DNA from: Nitrospirota bacterium
GTDB taxonomy: Bacteria > Nitrospirota > Nitrospiria > JACQBW01
Direction of reading: 5' to 3'
Assembly: GCA_016178585.1 (NCBI GenBank)
Contig: JACOTA010000067.1
Span: 1 to 59,207 of the forward strand
DNA: 59,207 nucleotides
Positions 1 through 10,400 of the stretch are shown in pieces. Every line of letters starts with the position of its first letter. The first letter of the stretch is position 1. Under the pieces are notes generated by a model. That model was not told the origin of the DNA. It did not search any database and saw nothing but the letters and a program-made list of their open reading frames with translations. The translations under genes and the position numbers were made by a program.

Positions 1-316
1 TATGGATCATCAGGACTCCTTAGGAGGATGAAATTAAGAAGTTATTTACCACAAAACTCATTGAAAATAAAGGGGAAAATGAACATTTTATCGAATATTT
101 TCATCCCATCACATTGAACAAACTTTTTACGAGACCATCAAAGTTCTTCCAGCACTCAAGTATCAGCACAATTTTGAAAACACCGTCGATAGCTAACGGT
201 AATAGTCAATTTTTTATTAGAGCGGAAGTGTTTAGTTGTAGGTGCTACCCTCAAAACGTACAGGTTCTTAGACAATGTCAGTTTGGTGGGGTTTTGCCTC
301 ACCCAAATAAAGCTCC
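1..316. other. Intergenic stretch downstream of glpK, no supported gene
   Basis: No reading frame here has a convincing start, ribosome site and family resemblance. Short open frames exist on both strands, but the plus-strand one runs into the 3' end of glpK and looks like a shadow. The minus strand near 127-143 contains a GATGGTCTCGTAAAAAG-like string that nearly matches GATGGTCTCGTCAAAAG at 58416-58432, beside the repeat cluster there. This may therefore be a decayed repeat remnant. Confidence 0.4.
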
Positions 317-1795
317 TCATCTTGATTTTTCCACTGCCCTTTTCCATTCATTGTAATATTGATTTCTTTGGGTTTCCCCCATAGAAGGAAGAAACCGCCG
401 TTCCTCCTGCCAGTTTTTTTGAATTTCTTCTAAATTTTTCCAAAATCCAACAGCCAGGCCCGCCAAATACGCGGCGCCCATTGCAGTCGTTTCAGTGACT
501 TTGGGTCTGATAAGCGGTGTGTTTATCATGTCTGATTGAAACTGCATTAAAAAATTATTTTTTACCGCTCCTCCGTCTACCCGGAGGTCTTGTAAAGAGA
601 ATCCAGAGTCTTGTTCCATAACCGTCATGAGATCTTTTACCTGGTAAGCAATCGATTCCAGGGCCGCCCTCGCGATATGTGCCCGGCCGGCGCCCCGGGT
701 CAGTCCGACGATAATGCCCCTGGCCTCCATATCCCAGTAAGGAGCCCCAAGGCCTACAAAGGCTGGAACGAGATAGACGCCGCCGTTATTTTTAAGGGAA
801 AGGGCAAGATCCTCGCTTTCAGCCGCGTTCTGAATAATTTTCAACTCATCCCTTAACCACTGAATCACCGCTCCGCCTATAAAAACAGACCCTTCCAGGG
901 CATAGGTGATTTTATTTTCAAGCCCCCAGGCAATCGTTGTGAGAAGCCCGGTTTTTGAAACGACAGGCTGGTCTCCCGTATTCATCAGAAGAAAACATCC
1001 TGTCCCGTAGGTATTTTTCCCGCTACCTTTTTGAAAAGCGCCCTGGCCAAAAAGCGCCGCGTGCTGGTCCCCGGCCATTCCCGAAATTGGAATAGACACT
1101 CCCTCGAATAAATCAGGATGGGTGTATCCATAAATTTCGGAGGAGTTTTTTACTTCCGGAAGTATCGAAACCGGGATGCCAAACCTTTCAAGAAGCTCCT
1201 GATCCCATGAAAGTTTGTGGATATTAAAAAGCATGGTACGGGAGGCATTGGAGTAATCTGTCGCGTGAACTTTTTTCCCGGTTAACTGATATAGCAGCCA
1301 GCTATTCACCGTGCCAAAGAGCGCTTCTCCTTTCTTTGCTTTTTTTTGAATTTCAGGAATGTTCTCGATCAGCCACTTGATTTTAGTGGCAGAAAAGTAA
1401 GCGTCAACCACAAGCCCGGTTTTCTTCCGGATGGGTCCGGCGAAACCTTCCGCCTTGAGTTGATGACAAAGCGGGCTGCTCCGGCGGCACTGCCAGACAA
1501 TCGCATTGTAAAGAGGTTCGCCGGTTAATCTATCCCAGAGAATCGTGGTTTCTCTCTGGTTCGTGATCCCAATCGTAAGAATTTCCCGGGGAGAAATTCC
1601 TCCTTTAATAACAGCCTCTTTTGCGGAAGAGATTTGAGAGTTCCAAATTTCCGCCGGATTATGTTCAACCCATCCGGCCTGGGGATAAATCTGGGCCACC
1701 TCCCGGAATGCGGATGAAACAATCTCTCCCTTTTGATTAAAAAGAATGGCGCGGGAACTGGTCGTCCCTTGATCCAGAGCAAGAATATATCCCAT
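317..1795 (-). CDS. glpK: Glycerol kinase
   Basis: This is an FGGY-family kinase that phosphorylates glycerol to sn-glycerol 3-phosphate with ATP in the cytoplasm. At 492 residues it has the usual length for GlpK. The N-terminus carries the phosphate-1 loop DQGTTSSRA (residues 8-16), the middle has the [15 protein letters not shown] segment, and the C-terminal half has [19 protein letters not shown] and the [11 protein letters not shown] adenosine-binding region. The AAGAAAG string before the ATG is a modest ribosome site. It lies 24 bases downstream of the DnaJ-like gene on the same strand, so the two may be cotranscribed, though no functional link is apparent. No glpF or glpD is adjacent. 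Confidence 0.95.
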   Translation of the reverse strand: MGYILALDQGTTSSRAILFNQKGEIVSSAFREVAQIYPQAGWVEHNPAEIWNSQISSAKEAVIKGGISPREILTIGITNQRETTILWDRLTGEPLYNAIVWQCRRSSPLCHQLKAEGFAGPIRKKTGLVVDAYFSATKIKWLIENIPEIQKKAKKGEALFGTVNSWLLYQLTGKKVHATDYSNASRTMLFNIHKLSWDQELLERFGIPVSILPEVKNSSEIYGYTHPDLFEGVSIPISGMAGDQHAALFGQGAFQKGSGKNTYGTGCFLLMNTGDQPVVSKTGLLTTIAWGLENKITYALEGSVFIGGAVIQWLRDELKIIQNAAESEDLALSLKNNGGVYLVPAFVGLGAPYWDMEARGIIVGLTRGAGRAHIARAALESIAYQVKDLMTVMEQDSGFSLQDLRVDGGAVKNNFLMQFQSDMINTPLIRPKVTETTAMGAAYLAGLAVGFWKNLEEIQKNWQEERRFLPSMGETQRNQYYNEWKRAVEKSR

Positions 1796-1819
1796 GACGA
1801 AACTTTCTTTTCTTTTTAA

Positions 1820-2746
1820 TTATTTTGAAGAAAGGGTCTTAAGCTGATGGTAGAGTTCTTTTTCTTTTTCCGTTATTTTTTCAGGAAGGACGATTTGAAG
1901 GACAACGTAGAAGTCCCCTCTTTCTCCTTTTTTCTTTTGGAGTCCCTTTTCTTTCACCCGTAATTTTTGTCCACTTTTGCTTCCGGCGGGAATTTTTAAC
2001 CTAACGGTCCCATCAAGCGTTGCAATTTCAAGGTCTGTCCCAAAAACAGCATCCCACGGATAAATCAATTGGGTCAGGATAATATCATCCCCCTCGATTT
2101 TAAACAGAGGATGGGGTTTTAGTTTTACGATTAAATAGAGATCGCCGGGATTTCCTCCATCGGGATGTCCCTGGCCGGCAAGCCGGATTTTCGACTCCTC
2201 CCGAACGCCTGGCGGGATATTGACTTCGAGATGTTTTCGGCCATATCCCAAATCGATGGTTATCTTTTTTATCCCGCCGCGGTGGGCCTCTTCCAGGGTC
2301 AGTTCAATTTCGGCTTGAACATCCTCTCCTCTAACGGTTCTTCTCTGGTGGGCAGCCGTTTGCCGATGGCCCTCGCGCCCCCTCTGCGAACCAAAAACAG
2401 CTTCAAAAAAGTCGCTAAAAGCTCCCATTCCGCCAAATTCAGCGCCAAAATCAGATGTGCGAAATCCTTCCCCGCCAGCTCCGAAACCAGGAGGAGTAAA
2501 CTCCATTCCCTCGCGGTAGTTGGCTCCTAAAAAATCGTATTTTTTCCGCTTTTCCGGATCGCTCAAAACTTCATTCGCTTCATTAATCTCTTTAAACTTT
2601 TCTTCCGACGATTTTTTTTGGGCAGGGCTGGCCAAATCAGGATGATGTTTACGGGCAAGTTTTCGGAAAGCAGACTTAATCTCCTGAGCGGAAGCATCCT
2701 TTTTGACCCCCAGGACTTCATAATAATCTTTAAATTTCACACTCAT
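1820..2746 (-). CDS. cbpA: DnaJ-family co-chaperone without zinc finger (CbpA type)
   Basis: The protein is a 308-residue Hsp40 that would deliver substrates to DnaK and stimulate its ATPase. The J domain (about residues 6-75) contains the essential HPD motif within [12 protein letters not shown] Gly/Phe-rich linker follows (about 75-135), then two beta-sandwich substrate-binding domains beginning near [17 protein letters not shown]. The CxxCxGxG zinc finger of true DnaJ is absent, which places it in the CbpA/DjlA-like group of type II Hsp40s. No dnaK or grpE is nearby. The family assignment is firm; the symbol is the closest familiar name rather than proven orthology. Confidence 0.88.
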   Translation of the reverse strand: MSVKFKDYYEVLGVKKDASAQEIKSAFRKLARKHHPDLASPAQKKSSEEKFKEINEANEVLSDPEKRKKYDFLGANYREGMEFTPPGFGAGGEGFRTSDFGAEFGGMGAFSDFFEAVFGSQRGREGHRQTAAHQRRTVRGEDVQAEIELTLEEAHRGGIKKITIDLGYGRKHLEVNIPPGVREESKIRLAGQGHPDGGNPGDLYLIVKLKPHPLFKIEGDDIILTQLIYPWDAVFGTDLEIATLDGTVRLKIPAGSKSGQKLRVKEKGLQKKKGERGDFYVVLQIVLPEKITEKEKELYHQLKTLSSK

Positions 2747-2802
2747 ACTGAAGACTCTAACATGATTTCACTATAAACACAAAATCCCGTTTCTTGTCGT
2801 GC

Positions 2803-2943
2803 CCCAAGACCAGCGATAGACTTCGCACCCACTTATTAATCATGTCATTGCGAGCACCGAAGGGTGCGTGGCAATCTTATCGTAAAGTCTTAAGATTGCT
2901 TCACTTTGTTCGCAATGACAGCTTTCTAACTCTGTTCTTGGGT
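2803..2943. repeat. Family A palindromic repeat, copy 1 (between ligA and cbpA)
   Basis: An element of about 140 bp with ends CCCAAGACC / TTCTTGGG and an inner hairpin built from GTCATTGCGAG and its complement CGCAATGAC. It is nearly identical to copies at 11309-11444 (opposite orientation) and 24732-24869. Looser copies lie at 7248-7384 and 48279-48411. It fills the gap between two minus-strand genes. Confidence 0.9.
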
Positions 2944-2966
2944 CATGCCGCAATTCGTGGGCAGGA

Positions 2967-4991
2967 CTACTCTTTCACCATTTCAAGGAACTCCTCTTCG
3001 GAGAGGACCCTGACTTCCAACGCCCTGGCTTTATCCAGTTTCGAACCCGGGTTTTCACCTGCCAAAATAAAATGGGTTTTAGAACTGACCGAAGAAGTGA
3101 CCTCCCCCCCTTCTTTTTCAATTTTTTCGGTCAGTTCCTCCCTAGAATGAGATTTAAAAGTCCCTGTAATTACGACCTTTTTCCCTGCCCAGATTCCTTT
3201 GACGGGAACAGCCTCATATTCAATTTGGACCCCGGCTTTCAAAATACGGGCGATGGTCTCCCGGTTCCTCTCTTCATAAAAAAAATGGACGATATTATTT
3301 GCCAGCTCCGGCCCAATGCCAAAGATACCGGTCAACTCTTCCTGGGCCCCGTTCTCCAAACGATCGAGCGATCCAAAATGCTGACTTAAAATTTTACCAA
3401 CCGAGGAACCGATACCTCGTATACTTAAAGAATAGAGAAAACGGGAAAAAGAAATTCTTTTGGATTTCTCAATTTGTTCGATCAGGTTTTGGGTTGACTT
3501 TTCTTCCCATCCGGGAAGCCTTACCAGTTCGTCTTTTTTTGATTTTAAATAAAAAATATCTGAGAGATTTTTTAATAACCCGTTTTCATAAAGCTGGTCG
3601 ACCTTTTTCTTGCCTAAACCCGCGATATCGAATCCTTTTCTGGAGCAGAGATGGACAATTTTTCCCTGAATCTGTGCCGGACAGGAGAGATTAATACAAA
3701 AAAGATAGGCCCCCTCCTTTTCTACGGCGGCATGACAGACGGGACATTCTAAAGGCATATGGAAAGGAGTTTCCTGTCCTGTCCGTTTTTCAACAACCGG
3801 TTTAATCACTTCCGGAATAACGTCCCCCGCCCGTTCGACGAATACGGTATCTCCGACCAGGACATTTTTTTCAAGCATCTCTCCCTCGGTATGGAGGGTC
3901 GCCCTCGAAACGGTAACCCCGCCGATTTCCACCGGCTCTAAAATAGCGACAGGGGTTAAAATACCGGTCCGTCCGACCTGAACCTCGATCTTCAGAATTC
4001 GGGTCGTCATTTGCATCGGTTTAAATTTATAGGCCAGCCCCCACCTCGGATGACGGGCAGTTTCTCCGAGTTTTTGCTGATCGTCTATTTTATTGACCTT
4101 GATGACCACGCCGTCGATATCAAAGGTCATTTCTTTTCTCCCGGTTTCAATCTGATGATGTTTCTGAACGGCGGCTTCGATTGACGGACAGAGGGTCATC
4201 TCAGGAGACACCCTAAATCCCCATTCTTTCAACTGATTGAGAAGTCCGATCTGGGAATGAAATCGGGCCCCCTCGACTTTGCCTGTTCCCCATGCATAGA
4301 AATGAAGGTTCCTCCGGGCGGTAATCGCGGGGTCTAACTGCCTTAATGACCCGGAAGCCGAGTTCCTGGGGTTGGCAAATATCGGGAGGCCGTTTTCGGC
4401 CTGAATTCGGTTGATCTCCTTAAAAACCTCTTTTGGGATTAGAACTTCACCGCGGATTTCAATGTGCCGGGGAAATGGGGCGTCGGAGCCTTCGAGCCCG
4501 GGCATTTTTCTGAGACGCAGCGGGATCGTCTGAATGGTTCTCAAATTGCCGGTGATATCTTCTCCCCTAAATCCATCTCCCCTGGTCGATCCCCGGGTAA
4601 AAAGACCGTTCTCATAAACTAAAGAGGAGGAGACGCCGTCATATTTCGGTTCGACGACGTATTCAATTTCCTCCCTTTGGATCACCTTTCGAACTCGTTT
4701 ATCAAACTCAAGCGCCTCCTCTTCAGAAAACGCATTGTCAAGGCTTAGCATCGGAAGATCATGAAGAACCGTCTTGCCCAGGCTTTCTAAAGGGGCGCCC
4801 ACCCGTTGGGTCGGAGAATCGGGGGCAAGAAATTCCGGATATTTTTTTTCAAGTTCAACGAGCTGTTTGAAAAACCGATCATACTCGGCATCGGAAATGG
4901 AAGGCTGATTTAAGATATAATAAAGATAATTATGATGATTGATTTGCTCCCGAAGCGCTTTGATTTCTTTCAGAATGGGGTCCATCGTCAT
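2967..4991 (-). CDS. ligA: NAD-dependent DNA ligase LigA
   Basis: It seals nicks in duplex DNA during replication and repair, using NAD+ as the adenylate donor. At 674 residues it has the full family layout. The N-terminal Ia domain contains HHNYLYYILNQPSISDAEYD. The adenylation domain has the nucleophilic lysine in VEPKYDGVSSS (KxDG). An OB fold follows, then a four-cysteine zinc finger (CPVCHAAVEKEGAYLFCINLSC), helix-hairpin-helix repeats (IAGLGKKKVDQL, IRGIGSSVGKIL, IFGIGPELANNI) and a C-terminal BRCT domain starting at GIWAGKKVVITGTF. The start could be the first or third codon (both Met). It ends 24 bases before the family A repeat. Confidence 0.97.
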   Translation of the reverse strand: MTMDPILKEIKALREQINHHNYLYYILNQPSISDAEYDRFFKQLVELEKKYPEFLAPDSPTQRVGAPLESLGKTVLHDLPMLSLDNAFSEEEALEFDKRVRKVIQREEIEYVVEPKYDGVSSSLVYENGLFTRGSTRGDGFRGEDITGNLRTIQTIPLRLRKMPGLEGSDAPFPRHIEIRGEVLIPKEVFKEINRIQAENGLPIFANPRNSASGSLRQLDPAITARRNLHFYAWGTGKVEGARFHSQIGLLNQLKEWGFRVSPEMTLCPSIEAAVQKHHQIETGRKEMTFDIDGVVIKVNKIDDQQKLGETARHPRWGLAYKFKPMQMTTRILKIEVQVGRTGILTPVAILEPVEIGGVTVSRATLHTEGEMLEKNVLVGDTVFVERAGDVIPEVIKPVVEKRTGQETPFHMPLECPVCHAAVEKEGAYLFCINLSCPAQIQGKIVHLCSRKGFDIAGLGKKKVDQLYENGLLKNLSDIFYLKSKKDELVRLPGWEEKSTQNLIEQIEKSKRISFSRFLYSLSIRGIGSSVGKILSQHFGSLDRLENGAQEELTGIFGIGPELANNIVHFFYEERNRETIARILKAGVQIEYEAVPVKGIWAGKKVVITGTFKSHSREELTEKIEKEGGEVTSSVSSKTHFILAGENPGSKLDKARALEVRVLSEEEFLEMVKE

Positions 4992-5101
4992 TTTATTCTT
5001 CTCATGGGGTCTCCTTTACCCCTTATTTCATCATAATTAAAAATCCAAATCTATTGTTTTATTTGTAATAGGTATGCTACCCTTTTTTGAGGACAAATGG
5101 C

Positions 5102-5926
5102 ATGAAAAATTGGATTAAAATCGGGTTTATTCAAACCCGGCCGGGTTTTGGCGAGAAAAAGGCAAACGTTGATGAAGTGATCGAAATGCTCTCTTCCGCA
5201 AATGCCGACCTGATCGTCCTTCCTGAGTTTTTTAACTCCGGGTACCAGTTTACCTCCAAATCAGAAGTTTCTTCCCTTTCAGAAGAAATCCCGGACGGCT
5301 ATACGACCAAAAGATTAATCAGAATTGCCAAACAGAAAAAAATGTATATCGTCGCCGGATTGCCTGAGAAAAAGGGTAAATTATTTTTTAATTCGTCTAT
5401 TCTCGTCGGCCCTTCAGGTTTTATCGATGTCTATCGTAAAATCCACCTTTTTTATGAAGAGAAACTTTGGTTTTCCCCGGGTAACAAACACCTGAAGGTC
5501 CACGACATCGGCAAAGCCCAGATTGGCATGATGATCTGTTTTGATTGGTTTTTCCCGGAGGTATTCCGCGTTCTAGCCCTGGCTGGCGCAGACATTATCT
5601 GCCACCCCTCCAATCTTGTCCTTCCGCACTGTCCCCAGGCCATGATTACCCGTTGTCTTGAAAACAGGGTTTTTGCCATCACCGCCAATCGGGTGGGTTT
5701 CGAGGAACGGGAAGGGAAAGAACGCCTCACCTACATCGGCATGAGTCAAATCGTCAGCCCTAAAGGAGAGGTTCTCTACCGGGCTTCAAGCGAAAAGAGT
5801 GAGATGCAAATTATGGAAATCAATCCCGCGGAAGCAAAGAAAAAATCGATCAACAGGTACAATCATCTTTTTGAAGACAGAAGGTCTGAGTTTTACGAGG
5901 CTTTGCTCTCTCCTCCCGAGGAATAA
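5102..5926 (+). CDS. Nitrilase-superfamily carbon-nitrogen hydrolase
   Basis: This is a cytoplasmic amidase of the nitrilase superfamily, predicted to hydrolyse an amide or carbamoyl C-N bond; the substrate cannot be read from sequence. The Glu-Lys-Cys catalytic triad is visible: Glu in LPEFFNSGY, Lys in YRKIHLF and Cys in MMICFDWFFPEV. The length, about 274 residues, is typical of stand-alone members such as N-carbamoylputrescine amidase or omega-amidase. I place the start at ATG 5102 because a GAGG site lies nine bases upstream; a TTG five codons earlier is the alternative. The endonuclease III gene follows after 23 bases on the same strand. Confidence 0.88.
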   Translation: MKNWIKIGFIQTRPGFGEKKANVDEVIEMLSSANADLIVLPEFFNSGYQFTSKSEVSSLSEEIPDGYTTKRLIRIAKQKKMYIVAGLPEKKGKLFFNSSILVGPSGFIDVYRKIHLFYEEKLWFSPGNKHLKVHDIGKAQIGMMICFDWFFPEVFRVLALAGADIICHPSNLVLPHCPQAMITRCLENRVFAITANRVGFEEREGKERLTYIGMSQIVSPKGEVLYRASSEKSEMQIMEINPAEAKKKSINRYNHLFEDRRSEFYEALLSPPEE

Positions 5927-5949
5927 TCCAAAAACTCCCGTCGTTAAAA

Positions 5950-6606
5950 ATGGATCTTGCCGGAATTAATAAAGCGGTTTCAATTCTAAAAAAAGAAATC
6001 AAACAGTGGAAAATCCCTGTTGTCGGCGTCATCGCCAATGAGTCCAGAGATCCCTTTCTGGTTCTTATTTCGACCATCCTTAGTTTGAGAACGAAAGACA
6101 AAACAACGTTTGAGGCGTCCAACAGGCTTTTCACCCTTGCCTCCACCCCCGAAGAAATGATAAAGCTTTCTCCGGCTCAGATTGAAAAAGCCATCTATCC
6201 GGTCGGTTTTTATAAAACCAAAGCCAAATCAATTCTTCACACGTGTAACGATCTAATCAATCGGTTCCATTCCAAAGTTCCCGGCAATCTGGAAGACCTC
6301 CTGACGTTGAAAGGGGTCGGAAGAAAAACGGCGAATCTCGTCTTAACGCTTGGTTATGATCAATACGGCATTTGCGTCGATACCCATGTGCACCGTATTT
6401 CCAACCGGTTTGGGTTTATTAAAACAAAGACGCCCGATGAAAGCGAAATAGTCCTCCGGCAAAAACTTCCCAAACGTCATTGGAAGATTTACAATGACCT
6501 GCTCGTAGCCTTTGGCCAGAATCTTTGCAAACCTGTATCCCCTCATTGCAGTCACTGTAAGCTCCTTTCACTGTGTAAAAGGGCCGGAGTAAAATCCTCC
6601 AGATAA
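5950..6606 (+). CDS. nth: Endonuclease III, DNA glycosylase/AP lyase
   Basis: It excises oxidised pyrimidines and cleaves the abasic site in base excision repair. The helix-hairpin-helix segment LTLKGVGRKTANLVL contains the catalytic lysine, and the following VDTHVHRISNR supplies the catalytic aspartate of the GPD loop. The C-terminus has the [4Fe-4S] cluster pattern C-x6-C-x2-C-x5-C (CKPVSPHCSHCKLLSLC). At 218 residues it is close to the E. coli enzyme (211). It runs in the same direction as the upstream amidase and the downstream ferredoxin gene and could share their transcript. Confidence 0.95.
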   Translation: MDLAGINKAVSILKKEIKQWKIPVVGVIANESRDPFLVLISTILSLRTKDKTTFEASNRLFTLASTPEEMIKLSPAQIEKAIYPVGFYKTKAKSILHTCNDLINRFHSKVPGNLEDLLTLKGVGRKTANLVLTLGYDQYGICVDTHVHRISNRFGFIKTKTPDESEIVLRQKLPKRHWKIYNDLLVAFGQNLCKPVSPHCSHCKLLSLCKRAGVKSSR

Positions 6607-6648
6607 ACTGAGTTGCCAAACTCCATCTATTTGTTAAGCTTAATACAT

Positions 6649-6930
6649 ATGAGCAAAGTTATGGGAATATCGACGGAAAACGTCACCATTACCATCATGG
6701 GGAAGCCTTATCTTGTCCCAAAAGACAAGCTCCTTTATGTATTTCAGGACTTAGAAATGCTTCGAACCCGGAACAAGTTCTGCTGGAACGGAGAATGTAA
6801 AAATTGCGCAATTTCGTTTCGTGAAACTTCCGATTCTCCTGTCGTGATCACAGAAAGAGCCTGCCAGACCACGGCGACCGAAGGTCTTTGCGTCGTCGAT
6901 ATGCCAGGTGAATTTTATCTGACCAGGTGA
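6649..6930 (+). CDS. Small [2Fe-2S] plant-type ferredoxin-like protein
   Basis: The product is about 93 residues and resembles plant-type [2Fe-2S] ferredoxins. The cluster ligands appear as FCWNGECKNC (C-x4-C-x2-C) plus a later cysteine in ERACQT. It would act as a cytoplasmic one-electron carrier; the partner is unknown. Several starts are possible: a TTG at 6613 gives an unlikely N-terminal extension, and ATG 6649 or ATG 6661 fit the domain border better. None has a strong ribosome site. It ends seven bases before the 3' end of a small convergent gene. Confidence 0.75.
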   Translation: MSKVMGISTENVTITIMGKPYLVPKDKLLYVFQDLEMLRTRNKFCWNGECKNCAISFRETSDSPVVITERACQTTATEGLCVVDMPGEFYLTR

Positions 6931-6937
6931 ACTGAAT

Positions 6938-7114
6938 TTATTTCTTTTTAGAAGATGTTAGGATAACCCCCTTCAGACGTTTGGTCCCATGATAAAAGTG
7001 ATCTTTAATATATTCTTTTCTGGCCCGCTCATCACTCATCTTTTCAAGCAATTCCTCTTTATCCAGAATCGCGTCCAAACCTTTGTCCCCAATACGTCCT
7101 ATCGAGACTTTCAT
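6938..7114 (-). CDS. Conserved-looking 58-residue basic protein, function unknown
   Basis: This short frame begins MKVSIGRIGDKGLDAILDKE and ends with a lysine-rich tail (TSSKKK). It is preceded by a strong GGAGGGG ribosome site five bases before the ATG, which is the main reason to call it a gene. Composition is soluble, charged and helical, with a central MSDERARKEYIKDHFYHGTKRLKG segment that looks like a helix followed by a basic turn. There is no signal peptide or membrane span. It is convergent with the ferredoxin gene and I do not recognise its family. It may be a small nucleic-acid or protein-binding factor, but that is a guess. Confidence 0.6.
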   Translation of the reverse strand: MKVSIGRIGDKGLDAILDKEELLEKMSDERARKEYIKDHFYHGTKRLKGVILTSSKKK

Positions 7115-7497
7115 CTACACCCCTCCCACAAAGCTTGCTCGCAAGCGACCCCGCAGCGAAGCTATGCTTAATTAATAATGGGTTATCTCTATCCCTAAGT
7201 CAAATGGTACCAAAAAGAATTTTCGTCTGTCAAGCTACTGTGATATCCCTAGAACAGCGATAGAAAGTTGTCATTGCGAGCGAAGCGAAGCAATCTCGCC
7301 ATCTTGAGCCGAGATCGCCACGCACCCTGCGGGCGCTCGCGATGACAGGCAAAACAAGGAGTTACAAATCCTATCTCCTGGGGATATCTTGTCCACCCCC
7401 AGTTTTATCCGTAGCTTTAGAACTGTGGCCAGGATCAGGGGAGGGGATGAACGGATATTTCTAAAAACCGGAAGGCGGGCAAGACGATGAGATAAGT
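7115..7497. other. Non-coding gap with repeats upstream of the small gene
   Basis: The gap holds a short CTTGCTCGCAAGCGA hairpin with AGCGAAGC-type sequence near 7130-7155, resembling the end of family B elements. It also holds a diverged family A repeat at 7248-7384. The rest, up to the smc stop codon, shows no gene or clear signal. Confidence 0.5.
7248..7384. repeat. Family A palindromic repeat, copy 2 (diverged)
   Basis: It contains the GTCATTGCGAGCGAAGCGAAG core and the complementary GCTCGCGATGACAGG. The ends, CCTAGAACAGCGATAG and CTATCTCCTGGG, form a loose inverted repeat. It matches the copy at 48279-48411 better than copies 1, 3 and 4, so family A has two subtypes. Confidence 0.85.
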
Positions 7498-10400
7498 TTA
7501 TGATGCTACAACCGGCTGTAACTCTTGAGGCGCCCCCGCATGATTCATTCGGACGGAAATCAGCCTGGAAATCCCCGGTTCTTCCTGGGTCACCCCGTAG
7601 AGAATATCCGCAATCTCCATGGTTCGTTTATTGTGGGTAATGACAATAAACTGGGAATGATCGGTCATTTTTTTAAGCACCGTCGTAAAACGCCTGATAT
7701 TTTCTTCATCAAGCGGGGCATCGATTTCGTCGAGAATACAAAAAGGGCTCGGATGAATCAAGAAACTGGCAAACAAAAGGGCAATCGCCGTAAGCGCCTT
7801 TTCTCCCCCTGAAAGCATCGATACATTTCTCACCTTTTTACCGGGCGGCTGAACAATAATATCCACCCCCGACTCAAAAGGATTGCTGTCATCCAATAAA
7901 ATGAGTTCGGCCTTCCCGCCTTCAAAAAACGACACAAATACTTCCATAAATTTTTGATTGAGCGCGACGAAGGTTTCATTGAAAAGAATCCGGGTCGTTT
8001 TATTGATTTTTTGAATGGCCTCCTGAAGGGACTGAATCGATTGCGTTAAATCGCCTTCCTGTGCCGTAAGAAAATTAAATCTTTCCTCTAATTCTTTAAA
8101 TTCATCAATGGCCGTCACATTCACGGGCCCGATCTGGTCAATTTTCGCCTTTAACTCTGAAAGGGTGGTTTTGGCCAATTCATACTCGAGCTCCGGATAT
8201 TCTTCCTGCATAGCGTTTTGGAGCGTTGTTTGATAGTGGGTCTGCAAAAATTGATCGATATGTTCCAGTTTTATCCGAACCTCGGTCCACTTGACCTCTA
8301 AATCATTTTTCTTTTTGACCGCCTCGTCAATTTCTTTTCGATTGAGGCGATAGGCGTCTTCTTTGGTCCTTAAATTGTTAATCAAGACTTCATGATCTTC
8401 AACAAGGACTGTCTTTTGGCTTTTAATCAGGCCCAAATCCTGGTTAAGCTCAGAAATGGTTTGAAGAACCGTCTTTTTTTCCAAAAGGGCCCCGTTTTGC
8501 TTGATCTCCAGGTTCAAAGCGGTTTCTTCTTTAAAAGCGATTTTTGCGGCGGCGTCTTTTTGTGAATTCTCCAATTCGTTTAAATTAAGGAGGGTGTGAT
8601 TCACCTTGCTCTTGAGGGACGTTGCCTCGATTTTTATTTCCGTGAGTTGAACGGCAAGCTGGTCTTTCTCGGTCATTTTTTCCTGAAGGGAACGTTTCAA
8701 GCCGGCAAGCCGTTCTTCCAGTTGAATTTTGGATTCCTGGATCGTAAGACTTTCTACCTGCAACAATTGAGCGTCCCTGTCAATCAAAGAAATCGATTCG
8801 AATCCCTTTTCCATCTCTTTTTTCAGTTGAGCTTCCCGGGCTTCAAATCGCTCACAATCATGTCTGAGCTTTTCAAGCAGGTTTGCCTGCATCGTCTTTT
8901 CAATTTCTAACTGATGGAGGGCCTCTTCCTGGTTTTTCTTCTGTTGAATCAGCGTTTGCACCCGTGATTGGAGTTGTGCCTGCTCTTCATCCATCTGCTT
9001 AAGCTCAAGCGAAAACTGGTTGACGTCATTTTGTAATTCTTTAATTTCTCTCTGCCTTTGAAGAAGACCTCCGCCGCCGTTTTCTTTAGATCCGCCCCAA
9101 ATCATACCGGAACCTTCAATGACCTCTCCTTCCAGGGTCACAAAGGTAAACGGTCCTCCGTTTTGTTCCCAGAGGGCATAGGCCGTCATTAAATCTTTTA
9201 CAATGACAACATGACCCAGCAGCGATTCGACGACTTTTTCATAGCCAGGTTTACATATCACCTTTTCGAGGGCGGGACCAAAAACAGCTTCATTTTTTTC
9301 AATCCAGGGTTCCCCTCTTAACAGGCGAGGCTCCCTTAATATGAATAATCCTTTTCCAAAATTTTTAGATTTCAGGTATTGAATCAAATCATGACTTTCG
9401 ACCACTGAATTGACCAAAATCCCTTGAAGTTTTTCATTTAATACCGATTCAATGGCTTTTTCAAACTGGGGCTGAACTTCAATGAAATCGGCCACACACC
9501 CCTTCAAATCAACTGTAATTTCCCCGGTTTCTTTTCCCTTTAAAAGTGATTTTATTCCCTGCCAATATCCAACCCGGTTTTTTTGAAGATCATTTAATGA
9601 TTCTAACCGCGCGCGGCTGGAATGAAGCTTTTCCTTCTTTTGAGACAGAGCTTCTCCTACACCGTGAGATTCAGCCTGTAGAGACTTCAACTCTTCTTCC
9701 AGCCTCAAGCGCTCCGTCACCATTTGCTCAAACGCTTCCGCAAGACGGGTCTGCTTATTAAGCTCCTCTGACTCAAGCGACTTCGAGTTTAAGAGGTGGC
9801 GGCGCACCTCCTCGCATTCGCCAGACTCTTTTTCCAGCCTTTTCTGGATTTCTTCACGGCGTGAAGAATGGGTCGCCATGCGGGCGGCCAGATTTCCAGT
9901 TTCTGTAATGATTCGGGTGAAATTGGAATTTTCGGCGTCAAATTCAATCCGGTGCCGGTTCACTTTTTCAAACAGGTCATGGTCTTCTCTCTCTTTTTCG
10001 CGGAGAAGTTTTTCTTTTTCGACCAGTAAAATATTAACGGCTTCATGTGCTTTTTTTAAGTCGTTCTTTTTATTTTCCATCTCCGCGAAAGAAGCTTGAT
10101 ACCGCGCGCGTTCTTCAAGAGCCTGTCTGGCCTGTTCTTTCCATTCGGTCAGCTGCGACTCGAGGAGCAAAATTCGACTCTCTTGCTTTTGAATTTGCCC
10201 CTCTTTTTCACTGATATTCTGGATGAAACGATTGAGTTCGTTTTCTTTTTCAACGATCTGTAAACGGGCCTGTTCAATCTCGAAATCCATTTGAGTCAGT
10301 TTGGTATCCAATCCTATTGTTTTGATTTCATATTCATCGAGTTCTTTTTTTAATTCCTGAGCCGCCGCCTCGAGCGCCTTTCCTTCGTAAACCGACAAAG

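Noticed and set aside
114-356. 80-residue plus-strand frame at the window start
   Set aside because: It runs antisense into glpK, has no ribosome site and no recognisable domain.
2794-3150. Plus-strand frame containing SLRAPKGAWQS
   Set aside because: It is a translation of the family A repeat continued antisense into ligA.
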